Numbered from the stretch's first letter, positions 51,554-59,858 are shown. The stretch: 61,863 bases of DNA from Ilumatobacteraceae bacterium (GCA_022843125.1 JALHOG010000027.1:1-61863); one strand, 5' to 3'. Numbers and translations: made by a program. Notes: a model not told the origin generated them from the letters alone.

Positions 51554-51856
51554 GTGGCTTCAAGGCCCGTTCCGCAGCGCACACAGCGCGCGGCAGGCGA
51601 CATAGGCGAGCATCTGCGTACGTGGCGCAAGCTGCAGCGGCTGACGATCGCCCAGGTGGCCGAGCGGGCCGGGGTCGCGCGCGCCACCGTCAGCCGGCTC
51701 GAACACGGTGACACGACGGTCGGGTTCGAGGTGGTGCTCAACGTCGCTCGCGCACTCGACGTGCTCGACCAACTCGTCCGCAGCGTCGACCCGTACGAGA
51801 CCGACCTCGGGCGTGCCCGTGCCGACGAGGCGTTGCCGCAGCGGGTGCGGCCGTGA
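51554..51856 (+). CDS. hipB: HipB-type XRE antitoxin, second copy
   Basis: A 100-residue Cro/C1 protein: IGEHLRTWRKLQRLTIAQVA and RAGVARATVSRLEHGDTTVG form the HTH, and VVLNVARALDVLDQLVRSVD the dimer part. The GTG at 51554 follows GGAGG. It overlaps hipA by 4 bases (GTGA). Confidence 0.8.
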   Translation: MASRPVPQRTQRAAGDIGEHLRTWRKLQRLTIAQVAERAGVARATVSRLEHGDTTVGFEVVLNVARALDVLDQLVRSVDPYETDLGRARADEALPQRVRP

Positions 51857-53052
51857 ACGTCGTCGTCCACGTCGAGTGGCAGGGTCACACGACCGAGGTC
51901 GGCACCGCCTACTTCACGAGCCGACGATCCGTCCTCACCACACGATTCGTCTACGCGGACACCTGGCTCCGGCGGGCCGACGGTTGGTCGATCAGCCCGG
52001 ACCTCCCGGTTCATCACGGCCAAGCCACCGTCGCCGGCCTCCCCGGCGCGTTCGGCGACAGCGCACCCGATCGCTGGGGACGCAACCTCGTCGAGAAGCA
52101 CCACCGTGCGCAGCACCGCCGCGAACACGGCACGTTGCGCACGCTGACCGACGTCGACTTCCTCGTCGGCGTCAGCGATGTCACCCGGCAGGGCGCGCTG
52201 CGGTACACGTCGCTCGATGCACCCGGCCAGTACCTGAGCCCGGGTCGCGAGGTCCCCAAGACCATCGCGCTCCCCACGTTGCTGCACGCTGCCCGCCAGG
52301 CGATCACCGACGACGACGATCGCGCCGTGAAGACACTCCTCGACGCGGGGACCGGCTCGCTCGGCGGTGCCCGGCCGAAGGCATCGGTCGACGACGGCGG
52401 GCGGCTGCTCCTCGCCAAGTTCCCGCATCCGAACGACGCGTGGAACGTCATGGCCTGGGAAGCCACGGCACTCGACCTCGCACGGCTGTGCGGCATCACG
52501 ACGCCTCGGCACGAGCTCGTCGACGTCGGCGACAACCCCGTGCTGCTGCTCGACCGGTTCGATCGCACGCCTGCGGGGCGGGTCCCGTACATCAGCGCCA
52601 TGACCCTCGTCGGTGGCGCCGACGGTGAGCATCGCGACTACCTCGACGTTGCCGAGGCCATCACCGACCACGGCAGCACGGTCCGCGCCGACCTCCACGA
52701 GCTGTTCCGGCGCATCGCCTTCTCGATCGCGATCAACAACGTCGACGACCACCTCCGCAACCACGGCTTCCTCCGCCGGTCGAACGGATGGGAACTCGCC
52801 CCGGTGTTCGACATCAACCCGAACCCCGACCCCGGAACGGCGCGTGTCACCAGCATCGCCGGTGCCACATCGCGCGACGACGGTCTGGCAGCGCTCGTCG
52901 ACAGCGCCGAGTGGTTCGACCTCACACGCGACGCGGCCGCAACCACGGTCGCCGACGTGCAGCACCGAGCGGGAGCGTGGCGCGACGTCGCACGACGCCA
53001 CGGCATCGCCGACGCTGAGATCACCCGATTCGCAACAGCGCTCGCACGCTGA
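51853..53052 (+). CDS. hipA: HipA-type Ser/Thr kinase toxin, second copy
   Basis: A 399-residue kinase with all HipA motifs: LPGAFGDSAPDRWGRNLV early, the P-loop-like TGSLGGARPKASV near residue 170, the catalytic AINNVDDHLRNHGFLRR near 295 (N-x-D-D-H-x-x-N) and LAPVFDINPNPD with the Mg-binding Asp. Not close to the 22136 copy; the two differ in the catalytic loop (NVDDHLRN against NSDAHAKN). Follows hipB with a 4-base overlap. Confidence 0.85.
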   Translation: MNVVVHVEWQGHTTEVGTAYFTSRRSVLTTRFVYADTWLRRADGWSISPDLPVHHGQATVAGLPGAFGDSAPDRWGRNLVEKHHRAQHRREHGTLRTLTDVDFLVGVSDVTRQGALRYTSLDAPGQYLSPGREVPKTIALPTLLHAARQAITDDDDRAVKTLLDAGTGSLGGARPKASVDDGGRLLLAKFPHPNDAWNVMAWEATALDLARLCGITTPRHELVDVGDNPVLLLDRFDRTPAGRVPYISAMTLVGGADGEHRDYLDVAEAITDHGSTVRADLHELFRRIAFSIAINNVDDHLRNHGFLRRSNGWELAPVFDINPNPDPGTARVTSIAGATSRDDGLAALVDSAEWFDLTRDAAATTVADVQHRAGAWRDVARRHGIADAEITRFATALAR

Positions 53053-53148
53053 CGCACCGCGGCCGGGTCAGCAGCCGTTCCGCACCCCGCCGACCGCCTG
53101 GCCGATTGGGACCCGCCGGACGGGCGAGTCGTGAGCACTACGATCGAC

Positions 53149-53170
53149 TGTCACACCCCTTCGCGAGGAT
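53149..53170 (+). promoter_or_regulatory. TGTCACACCCC promoter of the Panacea pair
   Basis: TGTCACACCCCTTCGC then GAGGAT, with the ATG 7 bases on (leaderless). A near copy lies at 58242-58263 (TGCCACACCCCCTCGC, CAGGAT) about 60 bases before a vapB gene. Confidence 0.5.
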
Positions 53171-53177
53171 CGATCGC

Positions 53178-53726
53178 ATGGACGTTCACTACGACGAGCA
53201 GAAGTTCACCGAACTCGTGCTGTACGTGGCCGACCGCCTTCGGTCCGACCGATCCGGCGGCGCCACGAAGCTCAACAAGGTGCTCTTCTTCGCTGACTTC
53301 GCGCACGTGCGCCGTCATGGATCGCCGATCACCGGTGCCGCGTACCAGAAGCTCGCGTGGGGGCCGGCGCCGCGGCGGCTGGTCCCGGTGCGTGAGCGAC
53401 TCGTCGCATCGGGCGATGCCCACGTCGAGATCACCGAGTTCCTCGGCCGGCAGCTCCAGCGCGTCGTGCCCGACCGCCTGGCCGACCTGTCGGTGTTCAG
53501 CGCCGAGGAGATCGCGACGATCGATCAGGTCCTCACCGACCTCGAGGGCATGACCGCCACGCAGGTCAGCGACCTCTCGCACGAGGAGCCCGGCTGGCGC
53601 CTCGTCGACGAAGGGGAGACCATCCCGTACGAGGCAGCGCTCGTCGGCGCCGTCCAGGTCTCCACGCCCACCACCCGTCGACTGCAGGAGATGGCCGCGC
53701 AGCGGTTCGGTCTCCTGCCGTCGTGA
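53178..53726 (+). CDS. Panacea/DUF4065-domain antitoxin
   Basis: A 182-residue protein. KFTELVLYVADRLRS, then GATKLNKVLFFADFAHVRRH, then ITGAAYQKLAWGPAP are the DUF4065 (Panacea, GepA/SocA-like) signature. Panacea antitoxins pair with many unrelated toxins. It overlaps the following ORF by 4 bases (GTGA) and appears leaderless after a damage-type promoter. Confidence 0.8.
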   Translation: MDVHYDEQKFTELVLYVADRLRSDRSGGATKLNKVLFFADFAHVRRHGSPITGAAYQKLAWGPAPRRLVPVRERLVASGDAHVEITEFLGRQLQRVVPDRLADLSVFSAEEIATIDQVLTDLEGMTATQVSDLSHEEPGWRLVDEGETIPYEAALVGAVQVSTPTTRRLQEMAAQRFGLLPS

Positions 53727-54040
53727 TCCGCCGCGTCACGGTCCACCCCGACGTCCTCGAAGCCGCTCACGAACGATTCGGCGAGGAGCGCTCGGCGCGA
53801 GGTGGGCCGTCGGAGTACGACTTCGTGTCGGGTCCGCTCGCTGCCGCCGTCTTCGCGTTCCGGGAGTTCGACGCGCTGAGCTACGACGTCGTACCCACCG
53901 TCCGGGCGTACACGGTCGTGGACACGTTCTTCGGCGTGGTCGACTTCGTCGCCGTGCTGGCGGACGACGACGTCGTGGAGATCGTCGGTTTCAGCGACGA
54001 CCCCGACTACTGGACCGCCCTCGGCGGCCTCGACTCATGA
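53723..54040 (+). CDS. toxin partner of the Panacea antitoxin (RelE-like)
   Basis: A 105-residue basic-start, beta-rich protein (RRVTVHPDVLEAAHERF, SEYDFVSGPLAAAVFAFREF, TVVDTFFGVVDFVAVLADDD). The length, operon position and coupling fit a small RelE/ParE-like toxin. No catalytic residues can be fixed by eye. Its opening resembles the truncated frame at 21330. Confidence 0.6.
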   Translation: MIRRVTVHPDVLEAAHERFGEERSARGGPSEYDFVSGPLAAAVFAFREFDALSYDVVPTVRAYTVVDTFFGVVDFVAVLADDDVVEIVGFSDDPDYWTALGGLDS

Positions 54041-54125
54041 GGACTCGATGCTGCGGACCGCTCGCCGGTTCGGCTTCGAATCGTTCAGCGCACTCGATTG
54101 CCCGCCGGCGGACGGTGAGATGGCG

Positions 54126-54797
54126 TCAGCCGACCGTCGGTGGGGGCAACGGTGGGCTTGGCTGCGCTTGTGGCACGCCCGCGTCGGTGAGCGCTTGGCG
54201 AATCCGGTTGGCCTGCTGTCGCACGTGTTCGTGCCATGCCGCTTCGAACTCGCGCGGGATCCTCTGGCCTGCCTGCACGTCGATCTGGTTGGCCCACGTG
54301 TACACGCAGCCACCGTCGGTCGGCTCGACCGCCTGGATGGATCGCGACGACACATCGGCGGGAGGTTGGACCTGCCGGACCACGGCCCTGCGGTTGTGCA
54401 CGTACTCGACCACCTCGAGGATCCGGATGCTGCCGTCGAGCATCTCGTTCACCTGTTGCTCGCCCACGCCTGACGGCGTACCCGGGACCTGGTAGCCACG
54501 TCTGACGGCGGGGTCGAGCAGCGGCGTCTTCTCGGCAGGCTTCACCAAGTTCCAGACCGTCTCGCAGTCCCACGGGATCAACGCTGCTCCCTGAACTGTC
54601 TCCGTGCGCGCAGGCCACCGTCGGCGTTGGATCCGGCCGTGTAGGCCGATCCGAACCAGCACGAGGGCGAGTAACGCCAAACCCAGCCAGCGGGCAAGCC
54701 CCGGAATCAGGAGGAACACAACGGAGAGCCCCGCAAGAATCGTCACCACGGCGTCCACCACGGACACCTCACGTCGGAGGGTCGCCCGCACGTCCAT
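54126..54797 (-). CDS. SRPBCC-like protein with N-terminal membrane helices
   Basis: A 223-residue protein. Two hydrophobic helices (VVDAVVTILAGLSVVFLLI and LARWLGLALLALVLVRIGL) are followed by an SRPBCC/polyketide-cyclase-like domain (ALIPWDCETVWNLVKPAEKT, VVEYVHNRRAVVRQV, GGCVYTWANQIDV) and a Pro-rich tail. It probably binds a hydrophobic ligand at the membrane. The ATG at 54797 is used; the longer form starts at TTG. Confidence 0.6.
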   Translation of the reverse strand: MDVRATLRREVSVVDAVVTILAGLSVVFLLIPGLARWLGLALLALVLVRIGLHGRIQRRRWPARTETVQGAALIPWDCETVWNLVKPAEKTPLLDPAVRRGYQVPGTPSGVGEQQVNEMLDGSIRILEVVEYVHNRRAVVRQVQPPADVSSRSIQAVEPTDGGCVYTWANQIDVQAGQRIPREFEAAWHEHVRQQANRIRQALTDAGVPQAQPSPPLPPPTVG

Positions 54798-55050
54798 CGC
54801 CGTCAACGGTAGTAGGCGGCGCCTGGATCACCTGTCGACGAGCGTGTCGCCGGCGGGGCTGGCGAGCGACCGTTCCAGGCCGGTGAAGAGACGTTCGAAG
54901 CTCGCCGCCTGGCAGTGCCACACCCCCGGTGCATGATCGGCGTGCGGCTCCACCCGCGCCTCGGCACCTCGCCCTCGATCGATCCTCGGAAGGGAGATGG
55001 TCGTGTCGTTCTTACGTCACCATCAGGGGACTGCTGTAACCTCAGACGCC

Positions 55051-55263
55051 ATGAAGCGCCTGCAGATCATGATCGAGGAAGACCTCGACGCGGCGCTCGA
55101 TCGGCAGGCTGCGGCCGAGGGCGTGTCGAAGGCGGCGATCATCCGCCGGATCGTGCGCGCCGAGCTCCCGACCACCGTGCCGCTCGCTGCCGACCCGCTC
55201 AGCCGCATGATCGGCGCCGACAGCTTCGAACCGGGCGACATCGACGACGTCGTCTACCGATGA
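55051..55263 (+). CDS. vapB: VapB-type ribbon-helix-helix antitoxin
   Basis: A 70-residue protein: MKRLQIMIEEDLDAALDRQA and GVSKAAIIRRIVRAEL form the RHH, and the acidic tail DSFEPGDIDDVVYR binds the toxin. The ATG at 55051 is preferred because the upstream extension (from 54997) lacks the antitoxin pattern. ATGA overlap with vapC. A TGCCACACCCC motif lies further upstream (54916-54937). Confidence 0.8.
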   Translation: MKRLQIMIEEDLDAALDRQAAAEGVSKAAIIRRIVRAELPTTVPLAADPLSRMIGADSFEPGDIDDVVYR

Positions 55264-55664
55264 TCTTCGTCGACACCTCGTTCTGGGTCGCGCTCCGCAA
55301 CGCGCGTGACCCGCACCACCGCGATGCACGTGCGCTGCTGGAGCAACACGCCGACACGGTGTTCCTCACCACGAATCAGGTCCGCCTCGAGACCTGGACG
55401 TTCCTCCGCCGACGGGCTGGCCACGGATCGGCAGTCGGGTTCCTCGACGCCGTCGACGCGTCGCCTCGGGTTCGCGTCGAGCACGTCGATGCCGCAACCG
55501 AAGCGTCCGCGGCCGCATGGCTCCGCGTGCGCGACGAGCGTGAGTACTCCTTCGTCGACGCCACCAGCTTCGCCGTCATGCGGCAACGTCGGATCACCGA
55601 CGCGCTCGCCTTCGACGGCGACTTCACCGCTGCCGGCTTCGTCGAACTCCGCCCGGTCCGCTGA
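55260..55664 (+). CDS. vapC: VapC-type PIN-domain ribonuclease toxin
   Basis: A 134-residue PIN protein: IFVDTSFWVALRN (first Asp), QVRLETWTFLRRR (Glu), YSFVDATSFAVMRQRRITDA (Asp, then the D-A pair) and LAFDGDFTAAGF (last Asp). This is the classic VapC active site. Starts inside the vapB stop. Confidence 0.9.
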   Translation: MIFVDTSFWVALRNARDPHHRDARALLEQHADTVFLTTNQVRLETWTFLRRRAGHGSAVGFLDAVDASPRVRVEHVDAATEASAAAWLRVRDEREYSFVDATSFAVMRQRRITDALAFDGDFTAAGFVELRPVR

Positions 55665-55741
55665 TCACGGGTTCGGTCGATCCTGACTCACGCAGCGTAC
55701 GCAGGGCGCGCAAGCGATGTGAGGCCGTGTCCCCCGGGCGG

Positions 55742-55763
55742 TGCCACACCCCCTTCGTACGCT
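55742..55763 (+). promoter_or_regulatory. TGCCACACCCC promoter upstream of the MNT/HEPN pair
   Basis: TGCCACACCCCCTTCG then TACGCT, with an ATG (55771) 7 bases on. This ATG is in frame with the nucleotidyltransferase and would add 32 residues. Confidence 0.6.
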
Positions 55764-55836
55764 CGGCGTGATGACAGACGAGCAGCTCGGCGACTTTGCC
55801 CCGGGTTGCGCGCTGCTGAGTTCGAACCATCTCGAC

Positions 55837-55860
55837 AATAGTACGGATATCTGTACTATT
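55837..55860. promoter_or_regulatory. palindromic operator of the MNT/HEPN pair
   Basis: AATAGTAC...GTACTATT with GATATC at its centre and one mismatched pair. TACTAT inside the right arm ends 7 bases before the ATG at 55867, giving a second, leaderless start. Confidence 0.7.
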
Positions 55861-55866
55861 CTCGAC

Positions 55867-56481
55867 ATGCTGTTGGATTCACCGCTGGCCGTCATCACGC
55901 CGACCGTCGACGGCGACGTGCTGGCCGTGCTCGCTCGCGCCGACGCGTCGTTCACACCTCCACAGGTTCACGCGCTCATCGGACGGCACTCCGTCGACGG
56001 CGTCCGCAAGGCTCTGAACCGCCTCGCCGAGCACGGCATCGTCGACGCCGACCGGGTCGGCAACGCCGTCAACTATCGACTGAACCGCGACCATCTCGCC
56101 GCGCACCCGATCATCGAGCTTGCCAACCTGCGGACAGCACTGTTCGACCGGATCAGCGACCAGGTTCAGACGTGGCCGCTGCCAGCGCGCCTCGTGATGC
56201 TGTTCGGTTCGGCAGCGACGGCGACGATGCGGACCGACAGCGACATCGACCTGTTCGTTGTCGGCAACGACGACGACGTCGGTCGTGACGCCTGGCAGGG
56301 TCAGGTCGGTGAGCTCGAGCGCGCCGTTTCCCGATGGACGGGGAACGACGCCCGCGTGCTGGAGTACCGCGTCGGCGACCTGAAACGCCACGACCCGGTT
56401 GTCGACGACATCCGACGCGACGGGATCCTCATCGCCGGCGACCGTTCGCTGCTCGACCGCAACCGACGGAACACCTCGTGA
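55867..56481 (+). CDS. mntA: MNT-type nucleotidyltransferase with N-terminal HTH (antitoxin)
   Basis: A 204-residue protein. It has an N-terminal winged helix (FTPPQVHALIGRHSVDGVRK, then LAEHGIVDADRVGNAVNYRL) and a minimal nucleotidyltransferase with MLFGSAATATMRTDSDIDLF (G-S...D-x-D). In MNT/HEPN pairs this enzyme AMPylates and silences the HEPN RNase. The ATG at 55867 follows its operator/-10 directly; an in-frame ATG at 55771 behind the TGCCACACC promoter would give a longer form. TGATG overlap with the next gene. Confidence 0.8.
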   Translation: MLLDSPLAVITPTVDGDVLAVLARADASFTPPQVHALIGRHSVDGVRKALNRLAEHGIVDADRVGNAVNYRLNRDHLAAHPIIELANLRTALFDRISDQVQTWPLPARLVMLFGSAATATMRTDSDIDLFVVGNDDDVGRDAWQGQVGELERAVSRWTGNDARVLEYRVGDLKRHDPVVDDIRRDGILIAGDRSLLDRNRRNTS

Positions 56482-56882
56482 TGGCGACGAGCACCGACCG
56501 AACGAAGCAGTGTGATGCTGCGACTCGCGCCGGTCGCCTGATGAAGGCGCGCCAGTTCTTGGACGCGGCGCGCATCATCGAGACGTTGGCCGACGAAGCC
56601 GGTGACGTCGCCGATGCCTACGTCACGCTGTGCGTGCACGCGGGCATCGCCGCGGCGGATGTCATCTGCTGTGCTCGGCTCGGCCGGCACTCGCGAGGCG
56701 ACGATCACGGATCGGCCGTTGCGCTCCTCGATCGAGTCAGCCCGGATGCCGCGAAGCACCTCCGCGCGCTCTTGGCCATGAAGACGAAGGCCGGCTACAC
56801 GGCGCTCCCTGTGAGCGGCTCCGAACACGCCCGAGCCAGGCGAGCAGCAGGCGCGCTGGTCGAAGCCGCTGAACGGGTCTGA
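56481..56882 (+). CDS. hepT: HEPN-type RNase toxin partner
   Basis: A 133-residue all-helical protein. AGRLMKARQFLDAARIIETL and DAYVTLCVHAGIAAADVICC resemble HEPN helices. The segment CARLGRHSRGDDHGSAVALL holds an R-x(4-6)-H motif, the HEPN RNase site. Gene order and coupling with the MNT gene support the call. Confidence 0.7.
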   Translation: MATSTDRTKQCDAATRAGRLMKARQFLDAARIIETLADEAGDVADAYVTLCVHAGIAAADVICCARLGRHSRGDDHGSAVALLDRVSPDAAKHLRALLAMKTKAGYTALPVSGSEHARARRAAGALVEAAERV

Positions 56883-57197
56883 CACGCTCCGTCCGGCGTG
56901 AACTGCTCCGCTCGCGCTGCGTGAAACCTGCAGTCGGTGTTGCGTAAGACGTGTACTGAAGACTCGGCGGTGATGAGGAACGTCTGCAAACATGCGTCCG
57001 CGTCGTTGCGCCCCGGCCACTGCGGCGTGCTGAGCGTGTGCTTCGCGTCGTCCGCATGGCTCGTCGAGAACAGATCCGCGCGGTCCGCCGGTCTCCCATG
57101 CGCCATGACGGATCCACGGATCCTCCAACTGCGACTATGTCGACAAACTGACTAGTCCGCGCTACGGTAGATCGCATACCTACGTAGTGGAGGGGCG
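56883..57197. other. gene-free stretch before padR
   Basis: No coding frame with convincing composition. The last 50 bases carry the padR promoter region: CTACGGTAG, ATACCTACGTAG (with the palindrome CTACGTAG) and the ribosome site GGAGGGG. Confidence 0.5.
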
Positions 57198-57536
57198 ATG
57201 GGCGGCACTGCCGACAAGCGAAGTCAGTGGCTCAAGGGGCTGCTCGATCTGTGCGTGCTCGCGATCCTCACCCGAGGTGAGGCCTACGGCTACGAGATCG
57301 CCCGCATGCTCGAGGAGCACGGCATCGGCGAGATCAAAGGGGGAACGCTCTACCCGGCGCTCGCCAAGCTCGAGACCGAGGGCCACGTCGAAGCCACCTG
57401 GCGAACCAGCGATGCCGGGCCGAACCGGAAGTACTACGTGATCACCGAGTCGGGCCGTCATGCACTGGCCGCCGAGTCCGCCGCATGGGCGGACTTCTCC
57501 ACCGCAGCGTCCCGTCTCATCGGCATCGACCAGTAG
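57198..57536 (+). CDS. PadR-family transcriptional regulator
   Basis: A 112-residue winged-helix repressor: QWLKGLLDLCVLAILTRGEA, YGYEIARMLEEHGIGEIKGG, TLYPALAKLETEGHVEATWR and RKYYVITESGRHALA are the full PadR pattern. The ATG follows GGAGGGG. Likely represses itself and the membrane protein gene 8 bases downstream. Confidence 0.9.
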   Translation: MGGTADKRSQWLKGLLDLCVLAILTRGEAYGYEIARMLEEHGIGEIKGGTLYPALAKLETEGHVEATWRTSDAGPNRKYYVITESGRHALAAESAAWADFSTAASRLIGIDQ

Positions 57537-57544
57537 GTGGCGAC

Positions 57545-58192
57545 GTGACACCCGAATCATGGATGTACCTCGGCCAGGTGATGGCCGCGCTGCGCGAGGA
57601 CGGCGTCCCCGGTCGACGCATCGGCGACCACATCGCCGAGCTGTCCGCGCATCTCGAAGAGTCGGGCGCCGACCCGGTGGCCGAGTTCGGTCGCCCTGCC
57701 GAACTGGCAGCACGGCTCGCCGGCGACGAGCGGCTGATCCCCGCCTGGATGCGATCGCTCGGAGCCCGGCTCGCCACGATGGTCCCGGTCATGCTCGGTG
57801 CCGTGCTGTTGGTGGACGTGGTGGCCGGCGAGCGCCCGGTGGCCATCACCGTCGGCCAGGTGTGCTGGGCGCTGCTGTTCGCGACGATGATCGTCACCCT
57901 GTTGCGACTGGCGATCAACCGGCTCGACGGCCGCAGCCTGGCCTCGGCCATCAAGTGGCCGGTGCTCGTCGTGTGGTTGGCGGGCTCGGCGCTGCTGGCC
58001 ACCTTGGCCGGGATCGACCGGGTGCTGCTGGAGGTTCCCACGTGGGTGGCGATCATCGGCGCCGTCACCCTGGTGGCCCCCGCGCTGGCACTGGCCAGGG
58101 CGATGGACTCGCCGATCCGGTTCCCGCCCGGCGCCGAACACCTGGCCCCGCTCAAGCGCGGTGTCCTCGCCGGCCGGGCCCCCACGGCCTGA
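57545..58192 (+). CDS. PadR-linked membrane protein (DUF1700-like)
   Basis: A 215-residue protein. The N-terminal 60 residues are a soluble helical unit (YLGQVMAALREDGVPGRRIG, then AELSAHLEESGADPVAEFGR) typical of proteins paired with PadR. Four hydrophobic helices follow (MVPVMLGAVLLVDVVAG, VCWALLFATMIVTLLRLA, WPVLVVWLAGSALLATLAG, VAIIGAVTLVAPALALA). The GTG at 57545 follows AGGTGG and lies 8 bases after padR, in the same operon. Confidence 0.75.
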   Translation: MTPESWMYLGQVMAALREDGVPGRRIGDHIAELSAHLEESGADPVAEFGRPAELAARLAGDERLIPAWMRSLGARLATMVPVMLGAVLLVDVVAGERPVAITVGQVCWALLFATMIVTLLRLAINRLDGRSLASAIKWPVLVVWLAGSALLATLAGIDRVLLEVPTWVAIIGAVTLVAPALALARAMDSPIRFPPGAEHLAPLKRGVLAGRAPTA

Positions 58193-58324
58193 GGGCGGGA
58201 CACACGGCATCGCCGGACCCGCGAGCTCGTCGGTCCTCTGCTGCCACACCCCCTCGCCAGGATCGACCGCGTCGATGCCCACAGCGAGCGGCGGCCTTTC
58301 GGCCTATGTGTGTATGATGTGTGT

Positions 58325-58552
58325 ATGGCCCGGTTGAACGTCTACGTCCCGGATGATCTGGCGGATGCCGCCCGGGCGGCCGAGCTGAACGTGTCGGCCA
58401 TCACGCAGGAGGCCATCCGCCGCGCGCTCGACGCCAACTCGGTCGCGGCATGGCTCGACTCGCTCGACACGCTCGACCCGGTGTCGGTCTCCAGCTCCGC
58501 CGCCGCACGTGCACTCGCCGAGGCCCGCGACGAACTGTGGGGCGATGGCTGA
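58325..58552 (+). CDS. vapB: VapB-type antitoxin
   Basis: A 75-residue protein with an RHH start (RLNVYVPDDLADAARAAELN, then VSAITQEAIRRAL) and a tail ARALAEARDELWGDG. The ATG at 58325 follows TATGAT by 6 bases (leaderless), inside a tandem GTGTGTATG repeat that may be its operator. 8-base overlap with vapC. Confidence 0.8.
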   Translation: MARLNVYVPDDLADAARAAELNVSAITQEAIRRALDANSVAAWLDSLDTLDPVSVSSSAAARALAEARDELWGDG

Positions 58553-58952
58553 CCGAGCACCGCTGGTGCTCGATGCGTCCGCGATGGTCGAGCTGCTGTT
58601 GGACACCGAACGGTCCAGCAGCATCCGGGATGAGTTGCGGGCTCGGACACTGACCGCTCCCGCCCACTTCGACGCCGAGGTGATGTCTGCGATCGGTCGA
58701 CTCCGACGCAACGGTGATCTGTCCGAGGGGAACGCCGCCACACGCATCGAACGGTTGGCGGGTGCGCCCGTCCGGCGAGCGCCGTTGGCGCCGCTGCTGG
58801 CCGGCGCGTGGGCGAGGCAGGGCGACACCCGTCTCACCGACGCCCTCTACATCGAGCTCGCACACGCGCTCGACACGGTCGTCATCACCACCGATGTTCG
58901 ACTCGCTCTCGCTCGACCCGACCGCACCCACGTTCCCGGCGAACGCGCCTGA
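58545..58952 (+). CDS. vapC: VapC-type PIN-domain ribonuclease toxin
   Basis: A 135-residue PIN protein: PLVLDASAMVELLLDTERS (Asp), PAHFDAEVMSAIGRLRRNG (Asp/Glu), DTRLTDALYIELAHALD (Asp) and VVITTDVRLALARP (Asp). Overlaps vapB by 8 bases. Confidence 0.9.
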   Translation: MADRAPLVLDASAMVELLLDTERSSSIRDELRARTLTAPAHFDAEVMSAIGRLRRNGDLSEGNAATRIERLAGAPVRRAPLAPLLAGAWARQGDTRLTDALYIELAHALDTVVITTDVRLALARPDRTHVPGERA

Positions 58953-58982
58953 CGGGCGACGTGATGGCGCCGGCCGCGGTCG

Positions 58983-59858
58983 TCAGCCGCTGGTGCCGAC
59001 GGTCTGCACCTCGTCGACGTCATAGGTGATGGAGTTGGAGACGACGATCGTGTCGGCGGGTGTGGGGTTGGTGCGGCCGTCGGATGCGAGCCAGGTGACC
59101 GTCCAGGTGGCCGTGGCGGTGATGGTGACGGTGTCGTCGTCGGGTGTGGCGTCGCGGTAGGTGTAGCCGCAGGGGCCTTCGTCGATCTCGTCCCAACCCG
59201 GGTCATTGCGGTGGAGCTCTTCGCCGGGTCCGTCGCAGGTGACGGTGTCGCCGTTGCCCATGTCCCACGTCGACTCGGTGAGGACGGCGGTCACCTCCAC
59301 CCACGGTCCGGCCGCGCGGTCGCCGACGACGAGGGTGATCGGTTCGGCGTTGCTGACCGCGAGCCACATCCCGAGGTTGACGACGCCGCGATCGGGCGGG
59401 TTGATGAAGATCACCGGCTCGTCGATCGCGCGGCGGGCCGACTCGGGCACCAGCGGGATGAGGTCGTCGACGGTGACCTCTGGGACAAAGTCGACGTAGT
59501 CGTTGCCGTAGCGGGCGCCTGCGTCGCAGTTGTGGGTGATGCGTGCGATCTCGACGACGTCGCCTTTGCGTCGGACTGCGCCGCCGGGTGCGCTCGTGTA
59601 GAACCAGCCGTCGCCGATCTGCACGTTCGGCTCGATCCGGAAGACTTCGAACAAATCCGCCATCGTCGCCCGCCGCCACTGACACGTCGGCGTATCGGGA
59701 CGAGGCGGTGGCCCCGAGTCATGGCCCTCGCCAAGGCATCTGGCCGTTAGCTCATCACGCTCGACTCCGCCTTCGCACTCTGCCGGCGGTGTGGGGGTCG
59801 CGGACGGCACCAACCCCGAAACCAGCGCTGCAAGCGCTATCAGGACATGTCCTGGCAT
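58983..59858 (-). CDS. secreted protein, full-length paralogue of the 12298 gene
   Basis: A 291-residue exported protein. The signal peptide is PGHVLIALAALVSGLVPSA; a Cys-bearing N-region follows (CEGG, ARCLG, TCQWRR). The body has WFYTSAPGGAVRRKGDVVEI, FINPPDRGVVNLGMWLAV, TCDGPGEELHRND and EIDEGPCGYTYRDA, ending with a DEVQTVGTSG strand. No known family. The ATG at 59858 lies inside the end of the upstream lipoprotein gene (19-base overlap), so the two are cotranscribed. Confidence 0.65.
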   Translation of the reverse strand: MPGHVLIALAALVSGLVPSATPTPPAECEGGVERDELTARCLGEGHDSGPPPRPDTPTCQWRRATMADLFEVFRIEPNVQIGDGWFYTSAPGGAVRRKGDVVEIARITHNCDAGARYGNDYVDFVPEVTVDDLIPLVPESARRAIDEPVIFINPPDRGVVNLGMWLAVSNAEPITLVVGDRAAGPWVEVTAVLTESTWDMGNGDTVTCDGPGEELHRNDPGWDEIDEGPCGYTYRDATPDDDTVTITATATWTVTWLASDGRTNPTPADTIVVSNSITYDVDEVQTVGTSG

